Shown here: positions 8,008 through 16,434 of the stretch, piece by piece
How the letters are laid out: each line of letters opens with the position of its first letter
How positions within the stretch are numbered: the stretch's first letter is position 1
From: VRUE01 sp963824705
Lineage (GTDB): Bacteria > Actinomycetota > Thermoleophilia > Solirubrobacterales > 70-9
DNA: 64,000 bases
NCBI GenBank assembly: GCA_963824705.1
Contig: CAWGQE010000003.1
Location: 1,984,001 to 2,048,000 of the forward strand
Direction of reading: 5' to 3'
Position numbers and translations under genes: made by a program
Notes under the pieces: model-generated
Seen by the model: only the letters and a program-made list of their open reading frames with translations
Told to the model about the DNA's origin: nothing
The model's database searches: none

Positions 8008-10386
8008 ATGCCTCCCCGGATTTCGCCCCGCTTCCGGCCGGGACCATACGCGATCGCCTTCCTCTCGCTGATCTGCGCCGCCGCGCCGGCGACGGCCTGG
8101 GCCGCGGCAAGCCGCCCGGGCGAAGGCGACCTCTCCCCCAGGCTCGCCGAGCTGGCCAAGCCCTCGGTCCGCTCGGCCCCGCAGGCCAAGCAGGCCGAAG
8201 AGCTGAGCCTCGCCCCAGAAGGCCCCGGGAGCCTCCTGCGCGAAGGCAACCGCGTCCTCGTCGAAGTGCGCTTCGACAGTGGTGCCGCGGCTGCCGTCGA
8301 CGACCTCCGGGCCACCGGGGCGAAGATCGTCAACGTCAGCCCGCGCTACCAGACGGTCACGGTCGCGGCGAAGCCGGCCGCGCTGCCGGCCCTCTCCGGC
8401 GTCCCACGGGTCGCGGGCGCCACCGAGGTTCTGACCCCCTTCACCGCTGAATCGACCTGCCCCTCCGGGGTCGAGGTCTCCGAGGGGGACGCGCAACTCC
8501 GCGCCGACGAGGTGCGGGAACCGCCGTTCTCGGTCAACGGCAGCGGCGTCAAGGTGGGGATCCTCTCCGACTCGTTCGACACGGCGACCAAATCCGCCAA
8601 CGGCGCTCAGCCGATCGCGACGAAAGCGGCCGAAGACGTCGAAACCGGCGACCTGCCCGGAGAAGCCGGGGAAGGCAACACCTGTCTCGGGCAGGCAGGC
8701 CCGGTCAACGTCCTTGAAGACTACGAACCGATCGATACCGAAGAACCCGAACCGGGCGACGAGGGACGCGGCATGGCCCAGATCGTCCACGACCTCGCGC
8801 CGGGAGCTGGGCTCGCCTTCGCCACCGCCTTCACCGGCGAAACGGCCTTCGCCGAAAACATCGAAAAGCTCGCCGCGCCGGGGCCGGAAGGCGCAGAAGC
8901 GAGCGTCATCGCCGACGACGTCAGCTACCCCGGGGAGCCCTTCTTCCAGGAAGGGCCAGTCGGCGTCGCGGTGAGCAAAGTCACCGGCGAAGGAGTCACC
9001 TACTTCTCGTCGGCCGGCAACAACAACCTGTTCGATGCGGACGGCAACGAAATCGGCTCGTGGGAAGCCCAGCAGTACCGCGACTCAGGCTCCTGCCCGC
9101 CGGCGGTCGCCTCGCTCGCCGGGTTCCGCGGAACGCACTGCCTCGACTTCAACCCTGGCGCCCCTGTCGACAGGACCTACGGGATCAAAGTGGCACCGGG
9201 GGCGACGTTGACGGTCGACCTGCAGTGGGACGAACCCTGGCTCGGGGTCACTTCCGACTTCGACGCTTTCTTGCTCAACTCGACTGGGGGCTTGATCGGG
9301 TTCTCGGCGGACCACAACGTCGAAATCAGTCAGAAACCGGTCGAGGTGCTGCAGTGGCCGAACAAAAGCGCGTCCCAGCAGACGGTCCAGTTCGCGGTGA
9401 ACCGCTTTACCGGGGGCACCCCTCGAATCAAGCTCGCCCTACTCGAGAACGGCTCCGGGGTCACGGCCGTCGAGTACCCCCGCTCGACCGGCACCGACGT
9501 CGTCGGCCCGACGATCTTCGGACACAACGGCGCCGCCGATGCGGTCTCGCTCGCGGCGGTGCCCTTCGACAACAGCGCCGAAGCGGAGGAATACTCCTCG
9601 CGAGGACCAGTGACCCACTACTTCGACCCGGTGAACGGAACGACCGTCGCCGAACACTTGCTTTCGCCCGAAGTGCGGTCCAAGCCCGACATCGCGGCGA
9701 CCGACTGCGGCAGGACCACCTTCTTCGCGTCCTTCTCCCTCAAAGAAGGGGTGTGGAGGTTCTGCGGGACGTCCGCGGCGGCCCCCCACGCGGCGGCTGT
9801 CGCGGCGCTCATGTCCGAGGCCAAACCCACGGCCGAACCAGCGGAAATCAAGGCAGCCCTGCTCGCCGGCGCCGTCCCGGTGGGCGAATTCGGCGGATGC
9901 GCGGTGGGCACGGGATTGGTCAACGCCGTGGGGGCGGTCGAAGACCTGCTGACCCCGGTGCCTCCCGTCGAGCCCAGTTGCCCTGTTCCAAGCCCGCAAG
10001 GCTCGATCGAAGAAGCGCGAGCGCCGGGCAACTGGGGCATCGAAGCGCTGCCGGTCCCGCCGCCTCAGCCCCCGGTGGACAACACTCCCCCCGAACCGCC
10101 ACCGGTCGACGCCACCCTCCCGGGCACCTCCTTCGGCAAACGGCCGCCGAAGGTGATCCGGACGACGCTCGGCAACGCCACGGCGGTCTTTGTCTTCCGC
10201 TCAGACGAGCCCGGCGTGACCTTCCTCTGTCGGGTCGACCAGGGCCCGTGGCGGACCTGCCCGGCGCGCTTCGTGCGCCGCTACCGCGTCGGCAAGCATG
10301 TCGTGCGCGTGGTTGCCCGCGACGCCGCCGGCAACTCCGACCCGACCGCGGTCATCTACGGCTTCCGGGTCAAGCGAGTCGACTAG
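8008..10386 (+). CDS. secreted S8-like subtilase with atypical catalytic residues
   Basis: 792 residues from the ATG at 8008, which leaves a normal signal peptide (hydrophobic core YAIAFLSLICAAAPATAWA); a GTG at 7942 would add 22 residues. The peptidase-like part has an Asp motif VGILSDSFD (about residue 188) and a Ser motif CGTSAAAPHAAAV (Ser about 589). Where canonical subtilisins have HGTHVAG, this protein has DEGRGMAQIVHDLAPGA, so Glu/Asp rather than His stands there, as in some sedolisin-like triads. A proline-rich linker leads to a C-terminal domain with WRTCP and GKHVVRVVARDAAGN, an Ig-like module common in secreted Thermoleophilia proteins. Glu codons are mostly GAA. Confidence 0.8.
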   Translation: MPPRISPRFRPGPYAIAFLSLICAAAPATAWAAASRPGEGDLSPRLAELAKPSVRSAPQAKQAEELSLAPEGPGSLLREGNRVLVEVRFDSGAAAAVDDLRATGAKIVNVSPRYQTVTVAAKPAALPALSGVPRVAGATEVLTPFTAESTCPSGVEVSEGDAQLRADEVREPPFSVNGSGVKVGILSDSFDTATKSANGAQPIATKAAEDVETGDLPGEAGEGNTCLGQAGPVNVLEDYEPIDTEEPEPGDEGRGMAQIVHDLAPGAGLAFATAFTGETAFAENIEKLAAPGPEGAEASVIADDVSYPGEPFFQEGPVGVAVSKVTGEGVTYFSSAGNNNLFDADGNEIGSWEAQQYRDSGSCPPAVASLAGFRGTHCLDFNPGAPVDRTYGIKVAPGATLTVDLQWDEPWLGVTSDFDAFLLNSTGGLIGFSADHNVEISQKPVEVLQWPNKSASQQTVQFAVNRFTGGTPRIKLALLENGSGVTAVEYPRSTGTDVVGPTIFGHNGAADAVSLAAVPFDNSAEAEEYSSRGPVTHYFDPVNGTTVAEHLLSPEVRSKPDIAATDCGRTTFFASFSLKEGVWRFCGTSAAAPHAAAVAALMSEAKPTAEPAEIKAALLAGAVPVGEFGGCAVGTGLVNAVGAVEDLLTPVPPVEPSCPVPSPQGSIEEARAPGNWGIEALPVPPPQPPVDNTPPEPPPVDATLPGTSFGKRPPKVIRTTLGNATAVFVFRSDEPGVTFLCRVDQGPWRTCPARFVRRYRVGKHVVRVVARDAAGNSDPTAVIYGFRVKRVD

Positions 10387-10391
10387 CGCGG

Positions 10392-11084
10392 CTACCCTCC
10401 CGCCTCGCCGAACCCGCCTCGTTGCACCGCCCAGTGACCGACGAAGAGAAGGGCCAGGAGCGCCGCGGCGCTGCCCAGGACCAGGGGATCGGTGAGGCTG
10501 AGGCCCTCGAGGCGGGTGCCGAAGTAGACGGACAGGGCGGTGATCGGCAGGTAGCCGACCACGGTCGTCCAGGCGTAGCGCCAGAGCGGCACGCGGGCCG
10601 CGCCGGCAGCGTATGAGACGAGGCTGAAGGGGACGATCGGGATCAAGCGGACGGCGAGCAGCAGAGTTGCGCCACCGCGTTCGATCGCCGCCTCCATGCG
10701 CTGGAAGCGCTCGACCCCGAACCAGCGGTCGAGCAGCGGCCTGGCGACCGAGTGGCCGACGGCGTAACAGAGCAGCCCGGAGAGCAGCCAGCCGAGCATC
10801 GTCAGGGCCAGCGCCGGGAAGAAGCCGTAGACGAAGCCGGCCGCCGCGTCGACGATCTCGGCCGGGTAGAAGACGACGGTGTGGATCAGCGTCAGGCCGA
10901 GAATCAGCAGCGGGCCGGCGACGCCGAGGTCCTTGACCTTGCTGCGCACCTCCGCCGTGTCGCCTCGCACCGCCGCCTCGAACGCTTCGCGCAGCTCCGG
11001 GATCGCCAGCACGAGCAGCGCCAGCAGCGCGATCCCGCCCAGCGTGACGGCAACGGCGGCGAGCGATGGCTTGGGCGACTCCAT
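10392..11084 (-). CDS. TVP38/TMEM64 family (VTT/DedA-like) membrane protein
   Basis: 230 residues with about six hydrophobic segments. The central block FYPAEIVDAAAGFVYGFFPA, then AVRLIPIVPFSLVSYAAGAARV, is the VTT (SNARE-associated Golgi) signature, with the typical phospholipid-flippase-like re-entrant helices. Family members have been linked to lipid scrambling and membrane maintenance. It ends 6 nt from the convergent protease gene. It lies downstream of the recD-like gene in the same direction, but a strong hairpin at 11094-11129 separates them. Confidence 0.88.
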   Translation of the reverse strand: MESPKPSLAAVAVTLGGIALLALLVLAIPELREAFEAAVRGDTAEVRSKVKDLGVAGPLLILGLTLIHTVVFYPAEIVDAAAGFVYGFFPALALTMLGWLLSGLLCYAVGHSVARPLLDRWFGVERFQRMEAAIERGGATLLLAVRLIPIVPFSLVSYAAGAARVPLWRYAWTTVVGYLPITALSVYFGTRLEGLSLTDPLVLGSAAALLALLFVGHWAVQRGGFGEAGG

Positions 11085-11093
11085 GGCGATCGT

Positions 11094-11129
11094 GAAGGAT
11101 TGTGGCCCCTATGAGGGCCCCAATCCTTC
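11094..11129. terminator. hairpin, 15-bp stem
   Basis: The arms GAAGGATTGTGGCCC (11094-11108) and GGGCCCCAATCCTTC (11115-11129) pair at 14 of 15 positions around a six-base loop (CTATGA). It overlaps the stop of the RecD-like gene (11128) and stands just upstream of the TVP38 gene. No T-tract follows. Confidence 0.65.
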
Positions 11130-13284
11130 ATCTGGGCGCGGTGGCCTCGCGTAGGCGCTCGGCCAGGGCCGAGTGGCGGGCGCCGCTGTCGTCGCGGCGG
11201 ACCGCCATCTCCAGCGCCGCGGGGTCGCCGATCAAGACGCAGCTGCTGCGCGCGCGGGTGATCGCCGTGTAGAGCAGCGGCCGGGTCAGCATGCGGGCGT
11301 GGGAGCGGTGGCAGACACCGACCACGACCGGCACCTCGCAGCCCTGCGCCTTGTGGACCGAGATCGCGTAGGCGAGCCGTAGCGTCGCCGTCTCCCCGTA
11401 AGGAATCGTCAGCGAGCCGCCCTCGTCGGTGTCGACGACGATCGCCTCCTCCGCCGGGTCGTCCTCGCGCAGGAAGACGATCGAGCCGTTCATCAGCCCC
11501 AGCTCGTGCGAGTTGCGGGTCTGGATCAGCCGGTCGCCGATCCGAAAGCGCTCGCTCACAGCCGCCCGCCCATCCGGGTTGAGCCGCGCCTGCAGCCGCT
11601 CGTTGAGCGCGTCGATCCCGACCGCCCCCTTGTACATCGGCGCCAGCACCTGCACCTCGCGGATCGGATCGACGCCGAAGCTCGCCGGCGCCCGCTCGGC
11701 GACCACCTCGACCACCGTCTCCAGCGCCCGCTCGGGGCTCGGCCGGTCGATGAAGAAGAAGTCGTGGTCCTGGTCGCCCTGCGGCTCCAAGTGCGGCGGC
11801 CGCCCCTGGTTGATCTCGTGGGCGGCGGTGGTGATCATCGAGCGCGCCGCCTGGCGGAAGATCTGGGTGAGGCGGACGACGGGCGCGACGCCGGAGGCGA
11901 TCAGGTCGTCGAAGGGCTTGCCGGCACCGATCGGCGGCAGCTGGTCGGCGTCGCCGACCAAGACCACGTGGGTCGACTCGGCAAGACCGCCGAGCAGGAC
12001 CTCGATCAGGCGCAGGTTCAGCATCGAGGCCTCGTCGACGATCGCCAGGCCCGCCGGCAGCGGGTGGCCTGGCCTGAAGCCCGGCTCGCGGCCGGGCATC
12101 CACTCGAGCAGCCGGTGGATCGTCTGAGCCTCGTGGCCGGTCGCCTCCTCGAGCCTGCGGGCGGCGCGCCCGGTCGGCGCGCAGAGCGCGATCGGCACGT
12201 CGGCCCGCGCGGCCTCGGCGACGATCGCCCTCGTGCAGGCGGTCTTGCCGACGCCGGGCCCGCCGGTCAGCACCGAAATCCGCGCCGCGAAAGCGCCCCG
12301 CACCGCGGCCCACTGCTCGTCGGTCAGCTTCGCCTCGTCTTCGTTGTCCTCGGGCGGCAGCTCGCCGGGGTCGTGATCGAGATGAGCCGGCGCGGCGACC
12401 CGCTCGGCCAGCGTCGCCGCTACGGCCAGCTCGCTGGCGTGGGTCGGCTCGCGGTAGGTGCGGCCTTCGTCGAGCAGCAGGCCGCGGGCCATCGCCGGCA
12501 CGTCGGGATCGGGCTGCAGGCCGATCAGCTTCGCGGTGCGCCGGTTGAGCTCGTCGACCGGCAGGTAGGTGTTGCCCTGCTGCTCGGCTTCGGTGAGAGC
12601 GAAGACCGCGGCTGCCTGGGCACGCCGCTCGGACTCGAGCGGCACATCGGCGGCCAGCGCGATCTTGTCGGCGCGGGCGAACCCCACCCCGGCGACCTCG
12701 GTGAGGCGATACGGGTCCTCGTGCAGGATCGCCATCGAGCGCTCGCCGAAGCGGGCGTGGATCGGCGCCGCCAGGTGCGCCAGCCCGTGCGGCGCCAGTT
12801 GGACGTGCAGGTCGCGGACAGCCCGCGAGGCGTGCCAGGAATCGGCTGCCGCGACAGCCTGCTCGGCGCTGACCCCGCGCAGCCCCGCGAAGACCCCGGC
12901 CGGGTCGGCGGCGATCGCCCCCAACACCCCCTCGCCGTGCTCGTCGACGAGGCGTTCGGCGCGAGCCGGGCCGATGTGGCGCAGGCTGGTCAGGTAGGCG
13001 ACCTGCCCCGCGCGGTCGGCGGGGTCGAGTGGCAGTGCGCCACGCGCCTTCAACTGCCGCCCGTAGCGCGAGTGCGTCTGCCAATCGCCGCTGACTTCAG
13101 CGCGGTCGCCGGCGTTCAGGTGGGCGACCGGGCCAACCAGGGCAAAGCCCTCGCCCGACTCGGCGTCCTGCACCTCCAGCACCGCGTAGCCGTCGTCTTC
13201 GGCGCTGAAGATCACCCCGAGCACCTCGACCGTGCCACTGAAGGCAGCAGCATCGGCATCGAAGAGGGTCGCAGCGTCGCTCAT
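11128..13284 (-). CDS. recD2: RecD2-type ATP-dependent DNA helicase
   Basis: 718 residues. An N-terminal OB-like and helix-hairpin-helix region (about 1-200) precedes a superfamily 1B helicase core: motif I LTGGPGVGKTACTRAI at about 335-350, motif II AIVDEASMLNLRL, motif III LVGDADQLPPIGAGKPFDDL, and the C-terminal motif AISVHKAQGCEVPVVV. This is the RecD2/TraA layout, a 5'-3' helicase working outside RecBCD. No recB or recC is present in the window, which fits RecD2. Probably monocistronic. Confidence 0.93.
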   Translation of the reverse strand: MSDAATLFDADAAAFSGTVEVLGVIFSAEDDGYAVLEVQDAESGEGFALVGPVAHLNAGDRAEVSGDWQTHSRYGRQLKARGALPLDPADRAGQVAYLTSLRHIGPARAERLVDEHGEGVLGAIAADPAGVFAGLRGVSAEQAVAAADSWHASRAVRDLHVQLAPHGLAHLAAPIHARFGERSMAILHEDPYRLTEVAGVGFARADKIALAADVPLESERRAQAAAVFALTEAEQQGNTYLPVDELNRRTAKLIGLQPDPDVPAMARGLLLDEGRTYREPTHASELAVAATLAERVAAPAHLDHDPGELPPEDNEDEAKLTDEQWAAVRGAFAARISVLTGGPGVGKTACTRAIVAEAARADVPIALCAPTGRAARRLEEATGHEAQTIHRLLEWMPGREPGFRPGHPLPAGLAIVDEASMLNLRLIEVLLGGLAESTHVVLVGDADQLPPIGAGKPFDDLIASGVAPVVRLTQIFRQAARSMITTAAHEINQGRPPHLEPQGDQDHDFFFIDRPSPERALETVVEVVAERAPASFGVDPIREVQVLAPMYKGAVGIDALNERLQARLNPDGRAAVSERFRIGDRLIQTRNSHELGLMNGSIVFLREDDPAEEAIVVDTDEGGSLTIPYGETATLRLAYAISVHKAQGCEVPVVVGVCHRSHARMLTRPLLYTAITRARSSCVLIGDPAALEMAVRRDDSGARHSALAERLREATAPR

Positions 13285-13419
13285 GGAGCAAAGCTAGCCG
13301 GAGGCGAGGCGGTTCGCCGTCCGCCCTATGAGAGGGAGCATTGCTTGGAAATACAAAGTACGACAAGATGCCAACGATCCGGCCCAACCGGGGCCGCACG
13401 AATCGGGAGGACGAAGCAG

Positions 13420-13815
13420 ATGAGCACTTATGCGGTTAAGAGGATCGACGACATGGAGGCTGTCTTCGGGGGAGCCTTCAAGCGGGCCCGGGCCGAGCTC
13501 GGGGTCGAATCGTTCGGCATGCAGATCATCGACATGCCGGCCAACTACGACAACTACCCCGTGCATGACCACGAGCAGGACGGCCAGGAGGAGGTCTACG
13601 TGACCCTCAGCGGCGGCGGCGAGATCGAGATCGAGGGAGAGCGCTTCCCGCTCGACGCCGACCACGTCGCCCGGGTCGGCCCCGGCGTCACCCGCAAGGT
13701 CTGGCCGGGCGATGCCGGCATCCGCATCCTCGTGCTCGGCGGCAAGGTGGGCGAGGCCTACGACGCCCCCGACATCACGAAGCTGGGCGAGCCGGACCCG
13801 ATGGCGGCGAGCTAG
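13420..13815 (+). CDS. single-domain cupin protein
   Basis: 131 residues. The cupin metal-site motifs are visible: HDHEQDGQEEVYVTLSGGGE (His, His, Glu) followed by a G-E-R-F-P-L-D turn and VGPGVTRKVWPGDAGIRILVLGG. A metal-binding beta-barrel protein; substrate unknown. The start is the ATG at 13420, with GGGAGG nine bases upstream; the longer open frame through the antisense of recD2 is spurious. A hairpin follows at 13829-13877. Confidence 0.88.
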   Translation: MSTYAVKRIDDMEAVFGGAFKRARAELGVESFGMQIIDMPANYDNYPVHDHEQDGQEEVYVTLSGGGEIEIEGERFPLDADHVARVGPGVTRKVWPGDAGIRILVLGGKVGEAYDAPDITKLGEPDPMAAS

Positions 13816-13828
13816 CGGCAACTTTCAA

Positions 13829-13877
13829 GGCGCGGTCGAGCTTTGGGTCGCATAGGGACTCAAAACTCGACCGCGCC
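13829..13877. repeat. hairpin repeat C1 flanking the DUF559 gene
   Basis: The arms GGCGCGGTCGAG (13829-13840) and CTCGACCGCGCC (13866-13877) are perfect, and the inner TTTGGGTC / GGACTCAAA extends the stem. The left half reads CGGTCGAGCTTTGGGTCGCATAG and is almost identical to the hairpin at 14810-14852 on the other side of the DUF559 gene. The right arm encodes the last residues of that protein. It may double as the shared terminator of the cupin and DUF559 genes. Confidence 0.7.
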
Positions 13878-14831
13878 CCCGACTCGAAGCTGTTCACGCC
13901 GCTGTTCGAGGAGTCGGGCGACACGTTCGATCACTTTCCGGGGTTCGCGATCGAGGCGATGGCCGGTGACTCGCATCATCTCGATCCCCGCAAGCTTCAG
14001 GTTCTCCTGGCGCAGGCGATCGTTCTCGAAGGCCTGATGCGAGCCGTGAGTCTCATAGGTATCGAGTTCGACCGCGAAGCGCGCGTCGGGCCAGTAGACG
14101 TCCAGCTCGTAACCAGCCTCGACGAAGCTCGTGACGGGGCGAGGCAGGCCTGACTCGAGGACCAGCTCCCAAAAACGCCGCTCCAAACCCGAGCGCGTGA
14201 ATGGAGGCGGCCGGTACAACTCGAGCGAGCGACTTAGACGACCGACACCCGGGTGACCCGCTGTGCGACCGAGCAGATCCTCGATCTGGCGCAAGTCGAA
14301 AAGGCGAAGCTCCTCCGCGCGCTCGAGGAGTCGCAAGAGCGACTCCGGCTTGAGTGTCGCCGCAAGGTCGAGGGCAGTGCGGGGAACAGACGTGACCGGG
14401 ATTTGCTCGATCAGATCACGGTCCACCGCAGTAAGAACACGGCTGTGATGCAGTCTTATTGGAGGTCTTTGAGCACGGCGGCCAGGGACTGTGACCGAGA
14501 GCGGAATGGGGGACCAGCGCGCGATTCCCCAGAGCCAAGCCGCTGAGTGATGGCTGAGCAGCCCGCCCGGGCCACAGGCAAGCACAGCCGCGAGACATCT
14601 TCCGTGCAGCGAGAGGTCGGTATGGCCGACCGCGTAGACCCCGCGATAGAGACGGTGCAACCGCGCCGCAGCGGTGGCACGCTTCACCCAGCACCGCGAG
14701 TAGCCCAGCGGTCCAACCAGCTGCCGGATCGAGACCACTCCATGCTGCCGTCTCGCCAGTTCGGCAAGCGCCCCGTGCGAGGACTCCAGCCGCTTCCTGG
14801 AATCCGGCTGCGGTCGAGTTTTGGGTCGCAT
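13860..14831 (-). CDS. orphan AbiEi-like / DUF559 nuclease-domain protein
   Basis: 323 residues. The N-terminal part has a winged-helix (AbiEi antitoxin-like) segment, LARRQHGVVSIRQLVGPLGY, then a middle region with ITRAV-like promoter-binding character. The C-terminus is a DUF559 PD-(D/E)XK fold: ELDVYWPDARFAVELDTY with the acidic pair, then Q-A-F-E-N-D-R-L-R-Q and MMRVTGHRL. This architecture is abundant in high-GC actinobacteria, mostly as solitary genes of unknown role. No AbiEii toxin partner lies nearby. The start codon sits inside hairpin C2 and the stop inside hairpin C1, so the whole gene is bracketed by related repeats. Confidence 0.88.
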   Translation of the reverse strand: MRPKTRPQPDSRKRLESSHGALAELARRQHGVVSIRQLVGPLGYSRCWVKRATAAARLHRLYRGVYAVGHTDLSLHGRCLAAVLACGPGGLLSHHSAAWLWGIARWSPIPLSVTVPGRRAQRPPIRLHHSRVLTAVDRDLIEQIPVTSVPRTALDLAATLKPESLLRLLERAEELRLFDLRQIEDLLGRTAGHPGVGRLSRSLELYRPPPFTRSGLERRFWELVLESGLPRPVTSFVEAGYELDVYWPDARFAVELDTYETHGSHQAFENDRLRQENLKLAGIEMMRVTGHRLDREPRKVIERVARLLEQRREQLRVGGAVEF

Positions 14832-14852
14832 AGCGACCTAAGGCTCGACCGC
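14810..14852. repeat. hairpin repeat C2 at the start of the DUF559 gene
   Basis: The arms GCGGTCGAG (14810-14818) and CTCGACCGC (14844-14852) enclose a second stem, GGTCGC-ATA-GCGACC. It shares CGGTCGAG-TTTGGGTCGCATAG with hairpin C1 at 13829-13877, about 980 bp away and in the same orientation. The ATG of the DUF559 gene (14831) lies in the loop on the minus strand. Confidence 0.7.
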
Positions 14853-15032
14853 GGCGTCCTCTCCCCCCTTCGGCTCGTATCCAGGGCAGGCGAGGACCGG
14901 TACCCGCGGGTAGCGCGGGTACGCCGGGTCCTCGCGGGAGCGCCGGCAGAGGCTGAAGACCGACCCCCGCGTGTTGGGCACCAGCTGCTGATGGACGCAG
15001 CTGTCGCAGAGGCCGCTGTTCGAGTGGACCAT
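14838..15032 (-). CDS. small cysteine-rich protein
   Basis: 64 residues. It has CDSCVHQ near the N-terminus, then SVFSLCRRS, and LACPGYEP near the C-terminus, giving a C-x2-C ... C ... C pattern that can bind a zinc ion. Small proteins with the consensus CDSC-x-H-Q ... FSLC-R ... PVL-x-CPGY are, from memory, common and uncharacterised in actinobacteria. It starts 98 nt from the divergent HipA-like gene and ends 6 nt before the start of the DUF559 gene, so the two minus-strand genes may be co-transcribed. Confidence 0.7.
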   Translation of the reverse strand: MVHSNSGLCDSCVHQQLVPNTRGSVFSLCRRSREDPAYPRYPRVPVLACPGYEPKGGEDAAVEP

Positions 15033-15129
15033 GCGTTGACGCTATCGCTGGGCGGGTTGCATGTCACTCCGATCCGGTCTAGGTTGTTTGAACGGAAGCG
15101 GACCAGTACACGACTCGGAGGGGACCCGG

Positions 15130-16407
15130 ATGAGCCTCGACGTCTACCTGCACGGAGAGTTGATCGGCGGGCTGTTCCCCACCGGCGAGGACGATTATCG
15201 CTTTGCCTACAGGCCGGAGACGGTCGAGGAGATCGGCGCCGGCGGGGTCCTGCTCAGCAACTCGCTGCCCGTCCGCGAGGAGCCCTTCAGCGCCGGCGCC
15301 AGTCACGCGTACGTGGAGGGGCTCCTGCCACAGGGACGCCGGCGCAGCGCGATCGCAGCCGAGCTGGGGCTCGATCCCGGCGACGGCTTTGGGCTGATTG
15401 CCGAGCTGGGCGGCGACTGCCCCGGCGCGGTCGTCTTCCTCAGACAGGGCGAAGACCCGGAGTCGAGCGAGACCGCCTCGCCCGCCTGGCTCTCCGAAGA
15501 GGAACTCGAGGAACTGCTCCAGCCCCAGCCCGCGCAGCTCTTCGACCCGGCCAACGAGCGGCGAATGCGCTTTGCCCTGCCCGGCGAGCGACACAAGCTC
15601 GCCCTCTCATACGACGAGGAGACCGGCGGCTGGGCCTGGCCGGAGCCCGGAGCGCCCAGCACCCACATCGTCAAGCCCGAATCGGACGAGCGCCGCGGCC
15701 TCGTCGCCAACGAGATGACCTGCACGCTCGCCTACCGCGAACTGGGCCTCCCGGTCGCCCACACCTCGGTGGAGAGGATCGCCGGGCGGACCTGCCTGGT
15801 CAGCAAGCGCTTCGATCGCTGGGAAGGCGGATTCGAGACCGAGCGCCTGCACCAGGAGAGCTTTGCCCAGGCCCTCGGCATCGCGCCGACCGTCGACGGG
15901 CACGGTCGGCAAGGGGAGACGCCCGACCTGGCGGAATCCTGCGGCCTGCTGCGGGCGATCGGCGAAGAGCACGGGACCCGCACGCTGATGAGCGCCGTCC
16001 TCTGCGACCTGGTGATCGGCAACTGCGCCGCTCGCGGCGCCAACGCGGCGCTGCTCTTCACCGGCGACGGCCCGATCCTCGCCCCCTTCTTCGGCATTGC
16101 CGCGACCGAGATCTACGGCGCGGAACGGCGGCGCCCACCGGTCGCGGGCGCGCCCCCGGCGCCCTTCCTGGTCGACATTCGCCGCACCGCCTGGGAATGC
16201 GACTTCGAGTTCCAACCATCGCTGATGGAGGCAGTGGCAACGATGGGCAAAGCCTGCGCGTCCCTGAACGCCGCGATCGACCTCGCCCGCGAGGAGGGTT
16301 GGTACTCGCGCGTGGCCGACGAAGCCCTGCAGTGCGCGATCGAGCGCAGCATCGGCTTCAAAGATGAAATGGAGTACCTGCGGCCGCCCGGCGGCGAGCC
16401 GCTCTAG
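15130..16407 (+). CDS. HipA-like protein lacking catalytic aspartates (predicted pseudokinase)
   Basis: 425 residues. The N-terminal couple_hipA-like domain (about 1-105: VYLHGELIGGLFP, YVEGLLPQG) and the HipA kinase lobe (THIVKPESD for the ATP lysine, ANEMTCTLAYRELGLPVAHT, CLVSKRFDR) are clear. In active HipA the catalytic loop reads GN-x-D-x-H-x-K-N and the metal motif LxPxYD. Here they read G-N-C-A-A-R-G-A-N (residues 297-305) and L-A-P-F-F-G (Gly322), so both aspartates are gone. No HipB-type HTH gene precedes it. A strong GGAGGGG supports the ATG at 15130 over the open frame from 15061. Role unknown: possibly a regulatory or decoy relic. Confidence 0.85.
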   Translation: MSLDVYLHGELIGGLFPTGEDDYRFAYRPETVEEIGAGGVLLSNSLPVREEPFSAGASHAYVEGLLPQGRRRSAIAAELGLDPGDGFGLIAELGGDCPGAVVFLRQGEDPESSETASPAWLSEEELEELLQPQPAQLFDPANERRMRFALPGERHKLALSYDEETGGWAWPEPGAPSTHIVKPESDERRGLVANEMTCTLAYRELGLPVAHTSVERIAGRTCLVSKRFDRWEGGFETERLHQESFAQALGIAPTVDGHGRQGETPDLAESCGLLRAIGEEHGTRTLMSAVLCDLVIGNCAARGANAALLFTGDGPILAPFFGIAATEIYGAERRRPPVAGAPPAPFLVDIRRTAWECDFEFQPSLMEAVATMGKACASLNAAIDLAREEGWYSRVADEALQCAIERSIGFKDEMEYLRPPGGEPL

Positions 16408-16434
16408 CGGACGCGCCGGAGAGCGCTTGGGGCC

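Noticed and set aside
10904..13084. 726-residue minus-strand frame overlapping the recD2 gene
   Set aside because: Another phase of the same strand, almost entirely Arg/Ala/Gly/Pro; the RecD2 motifs are in the frame 11128-13284.
13860..14831. Type IV toxin-antitoxin system
   Set aside because: The AbiEi-like N-terminus is fused to a DUF559 nuclease domain, and no AbiEii nucleotidyltransferase gene is next to it.
15033..15129. hipB antitoxin gene upstream of the HipA-like gene
   Set aside because: The interval is too short and the gene before it encodes a divergent Cys-rich protein without an HTH.
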